In this document: positions 61,580 to 64,000 of the stretch, in pieces
How positions within the stretch are numbered: position 1 is the first letter of the stretch
Layout of the letters: every line of letters starts with the position of its first letter
From: Pratylenchus scribneri
Taxonomy: Eukaryota > Nematoda > Chromadorea > Rhabditida > Pratylenchidae
NCBI GenBank assembly: GCA_030063045.1
Contig: JAQSEB010000091.1
Coordinates: forward strand, 62,001-126,000
Direction: 5' to 3'
Length of the DNA: 64,000 nt
Translations under genes and position numbers: made by a program
The notes under the pieces: model-generated
Databases searched by the model: none
What the model was told of the DNA's origin: nothing
The model's input: only the letters and a program-made list of their open reading frames with translations

Positions 61580-63817
61580 CAAATTTATCTTCGAGAATGA
61601 AAATGAACCGTCGGTGGATATTGACTTTGGATGGAAAAGAGTTTGGTGATTCATTTTTGGCCTTTTTCTTAAAAAATATTGTTTTTTGCCGGCAACTTGC
61701 TTTTTTGTTTTCCAGCTTCCGGGCCCACTTTTTATTTACTAAAAATTCAAGTGGAAGAAAAATGAGGAAAAAAGCATCTAGCAAGAATTCAAAGTGAATT
61801 GTGAAGGGAAAAAACAGAGCGCAAAAATTGGAAGCAAGCATTTTCGGAAGAAAAAAAATTCAATTTCCCGAAAAGCAGATTATTTACGCGCAAATGCTGT
61901 TGAGTGAGCAGAAGAATAAAGAATTGAAAAACTGTTAAAATATTTGTATAAATGCTAATGTTTAAAAGGGGAAAATTTACATAAATTTAATCTTTCTACT
62001 GGAGAAATCTTTCGAAATTTTAATGGCAAAATAATCCAGAGATAACAATGAACATACAATTTTTAAAATAAAATTTTTGCAATAAATTTGCACCAATTTA
62101 TTTTATTTTTTCCATTTTTTCCGATTTGATCAAAGGAAAAACAAGTGAAAAACGGATGGACAGATTGAGACAACCCAGAAATGGGCATATTTGCTTTTCC
62201 CAAAAACTTTCGCTGACCCCCTGACTCAGATAAACTTTGCCTCTTCACCTCAATAAAGTGATGGATGCGCGAATATGGTGGTAGAGGAACACCAAAATCC
62301 CGGTAAAATTCTCAACTCAAATTCAACATTCACGGAGGGATTCATGTTCGAATTGCTCCCTCCCCCAACCAATTCTCTCTAATATTCAGGCACTCCAAAA
62401 TTGGAAGTGTTTCTCCTCGGAATATGGAGCCGGATCACCCTCTGGGTTCTCAATTCAAATGGACACTGTGGACACTTAGCCCCTTTTCGGTTTCACCTGT
62501 TTGGTTTGCACTCACCCAACTTTAATAGTTAGATGACCAGAGAATAGGCGGAAACGAAGTCCCCATCCCCATCGACATCCGCCCATTTCCATTCATTTCA
62601 CATGCATTTTTCAATAAGCCTTATATTGAATTTGATCGATCCAAAATTTTCTGCCACCCTGCCCACTTTCTCGAATCGTTTCGTCTTTTTTGGCCATAAA
62701 TGAGGAAGAATTATGTCACGACATCCAATAGAAATGGACTTTAGGCCATTGAAGTGCGGTCCATTCGATTGGGATATTTCCTAGGAAAAAATTCGGACAT
62801 TTTTCCCACAATAAAGATTGATTTGATTCTTTCAGTTCCATAATAAAAATACATCCCCATTTTGTTTGCCCATCTCAACACAAAATGGTGTCCATGTCGA
62901 TCCTTAATCTCCTTATAAATTGTGATTGGTCAAAGAACCGTTGAACCAATTTTATGCAAATTTCTAGTCGAGAACGCAAACAATTGTTTATGACCATAAC
63001 CATCCCATTTTGGGCGACGGTTCAACAAGACCAAAATTATTAATATTCAAGAGAAATAATGATAGGCCGATCATATTCAATTATCATTTAATTTTGAAAG
63101 AGAAATATTTATTTAAACAAAAAATTCTTTTTCCAAAATTCAATTTTTTGTAATTCCCAGCTTTTCTCTTCATCCTTTGCATTTCTTTCCCAATTCCCAG
63201 AATATTGGTGCCAGCCTTCCAAAAAAATTTAACTTCGTTTGCCCTCAATTCATCGCTCCCATTCCCATCGCATTGTCCAGTCAAAATCATACCCAAATAT
63301 TTGCTGCTATTGGCCGAGACCTTGACGATGGCCTCTGCCACCTCTGGCTGGCTAAAATTCAATTAAGATTGTGCCCAATGTTCCGGAAAAAGAATTTGCG
63401 CAAAAAATCATTCTATTGTCAAAGAAAAGTTGGCTTGCCCGTGTCCCTTCCAATTTTTTCTAATGGTCATTCCGTAAAATGCCCCTCCATAATTTCCTTA
63501 TATTCATATTTTCCCCGCGCTTCTTCCCATTCTTGACCATTCAATTCACCCCAAAGCACAAAGAATTGCTCATCGCCACTTCCTTTATAAATGCGCGGTC
63601 AAAACACCTTTGATTGCGTATTTTATGGCCAATAAATGAATGGTGACATTCAAAAGGCTATTTTATTCCATAAATCATTCAAAGAAATGACCAATAAAAT
63701 CAGAGTTACTCTAAATCATAATTCACTCAGATTTTTAGCCAAAATTCAATCAACTCCCTTTTAATTTCAACTGTTCATTTCTCATTCATCAAATTCTCAT
63801 TATTATCTTTGATCTTG

Positions 63818-63837
63818 TGCGCACTGCGCAGTGCGCA
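63818..63837. repeat. 20-bp perfect GC-rich palindrome
   Basis: TGCGCACTGCGCAGTGCGCA equals its own reverse complement. It includes CTGCGCAG and two GTGCGCA/TGCGCAC arms, standing out strongly from the AT-rich background. It could be a dimeric factor site in a promoter of a gene beyond the window. Confidence 0.85.
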
Positions 63838-64000
63838 GAACGGCCCACCCATTCAATTCCGTTGCCATTTCCTACTCATCAGTCCCCTTTCCTTTCTCCG
63901 TTGGTTGCCCTTCAACACAACCAAATTAACTTGTTCCCTCATTCGGCGCTATTTTTTGCCCAAGTCCATCCGGCGACATCCCCGGCGGCACCTTTTTTTG

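Larger units (their letters stand above)
61033..64000. other. Upstream region of the drebrin-like gene, no clear gene
   Basis: It contains a 17-nt poly(G) run at 61563-61579, a 20-bp perfect palindrome at 63818-63837 and, on the minus strand at about 63100-63620, some coding-like but interrupted sequence. I found no complete gene. Confidence 0.5.

Noticed and set aside
1..64000. CRISPR array, bacterial operon or prophage signals
   Set aside because: The spliced metazoan gene structure throughout excludes a prokaryotic source. The minisatellite has no unique spacers.

Overview
The window looks like nuclear DNA of a nematode. It is AT-rich, its genes are split by many short introns (several of 32-60 nt) with TTTCAG-type acceptors, and the gene set is metazoan with nematode flavour: a DMSR-type peptide receptor, a folate/thiamine-like SLC19 carrier and non-muscle myosin II. 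At least three introns use GC-AG splice sites. That is reminiscent of tylenchid plant parasites, but the placement is inference, not proof.

Layout. (1) 0.16-3.0 kb (+): dystrobrevin, 5' end unresolved. (2) 3.9-7.2 kb (+): divergent acyl-CoA synthetase-like protein. (3) 7.6-8.4 kb (+): small single-pass membrane protein gene, model uncertain. (4) 13.3-8.55 kb (-): a complete 19-exon peptide GPCR, with a transposon-like element in one intron. (5) 13.3-21.2 kb: gene-poor AT-rich DNA with a second element of the same kind near its end. (6) 21.2-25.0 kb (+): SCAF4/SCAF8-like RNA polymerase II CTD-binding RRM protein. (7) 26.4-32.3 kb (+): non-muscle myosin II heavy chain with a strikingly short rod. 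(8) 36.3-32.8 kb (-): SLC26 anion transporter. (9) 39.9-37.45 kb (-): SLC19 carrier. (10) 40-43.9 kb: gene desert. (11) 43.9-46.8 kb (+): secreted matrix metalloproteinase with altered metal sites. (12) 55.6-47.2 kb (-): K-Cl cotransporter, one of whose introns is nearly filled by about 2.3 kb of a 34-35 bp minisatellite. (13) 58.1-59.0 kb (+): orphan secreted protein. (14) 61.0-59.2 kb (-): drebrin-like/Abp1 actin-binding SH3 protein. (15) 61-64 kb: no convincing gene.

The genes are ordinary housekeeping, neuronal and cytoskeletal loci rather than a cluster with one function. The membrane transporters (SLC26, SLC19, KCC) and the actin/myosin proteins (dystrobrevin, myosin II, drebrin-like) are neighbours without evident operon structure.

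The most novel signals are non-genic. Two non-autonomous elements have different interiors but share a terminal motif (right end TAGCACC), terminal inverted repeats and perfect 9-bp target duplications, so they look like a Mutator-like MITE family. The other standouts are the intronic TTCCGGAA minisatellite, which stays open as a reading frame for 552 codons, and the shortened myosin rod.
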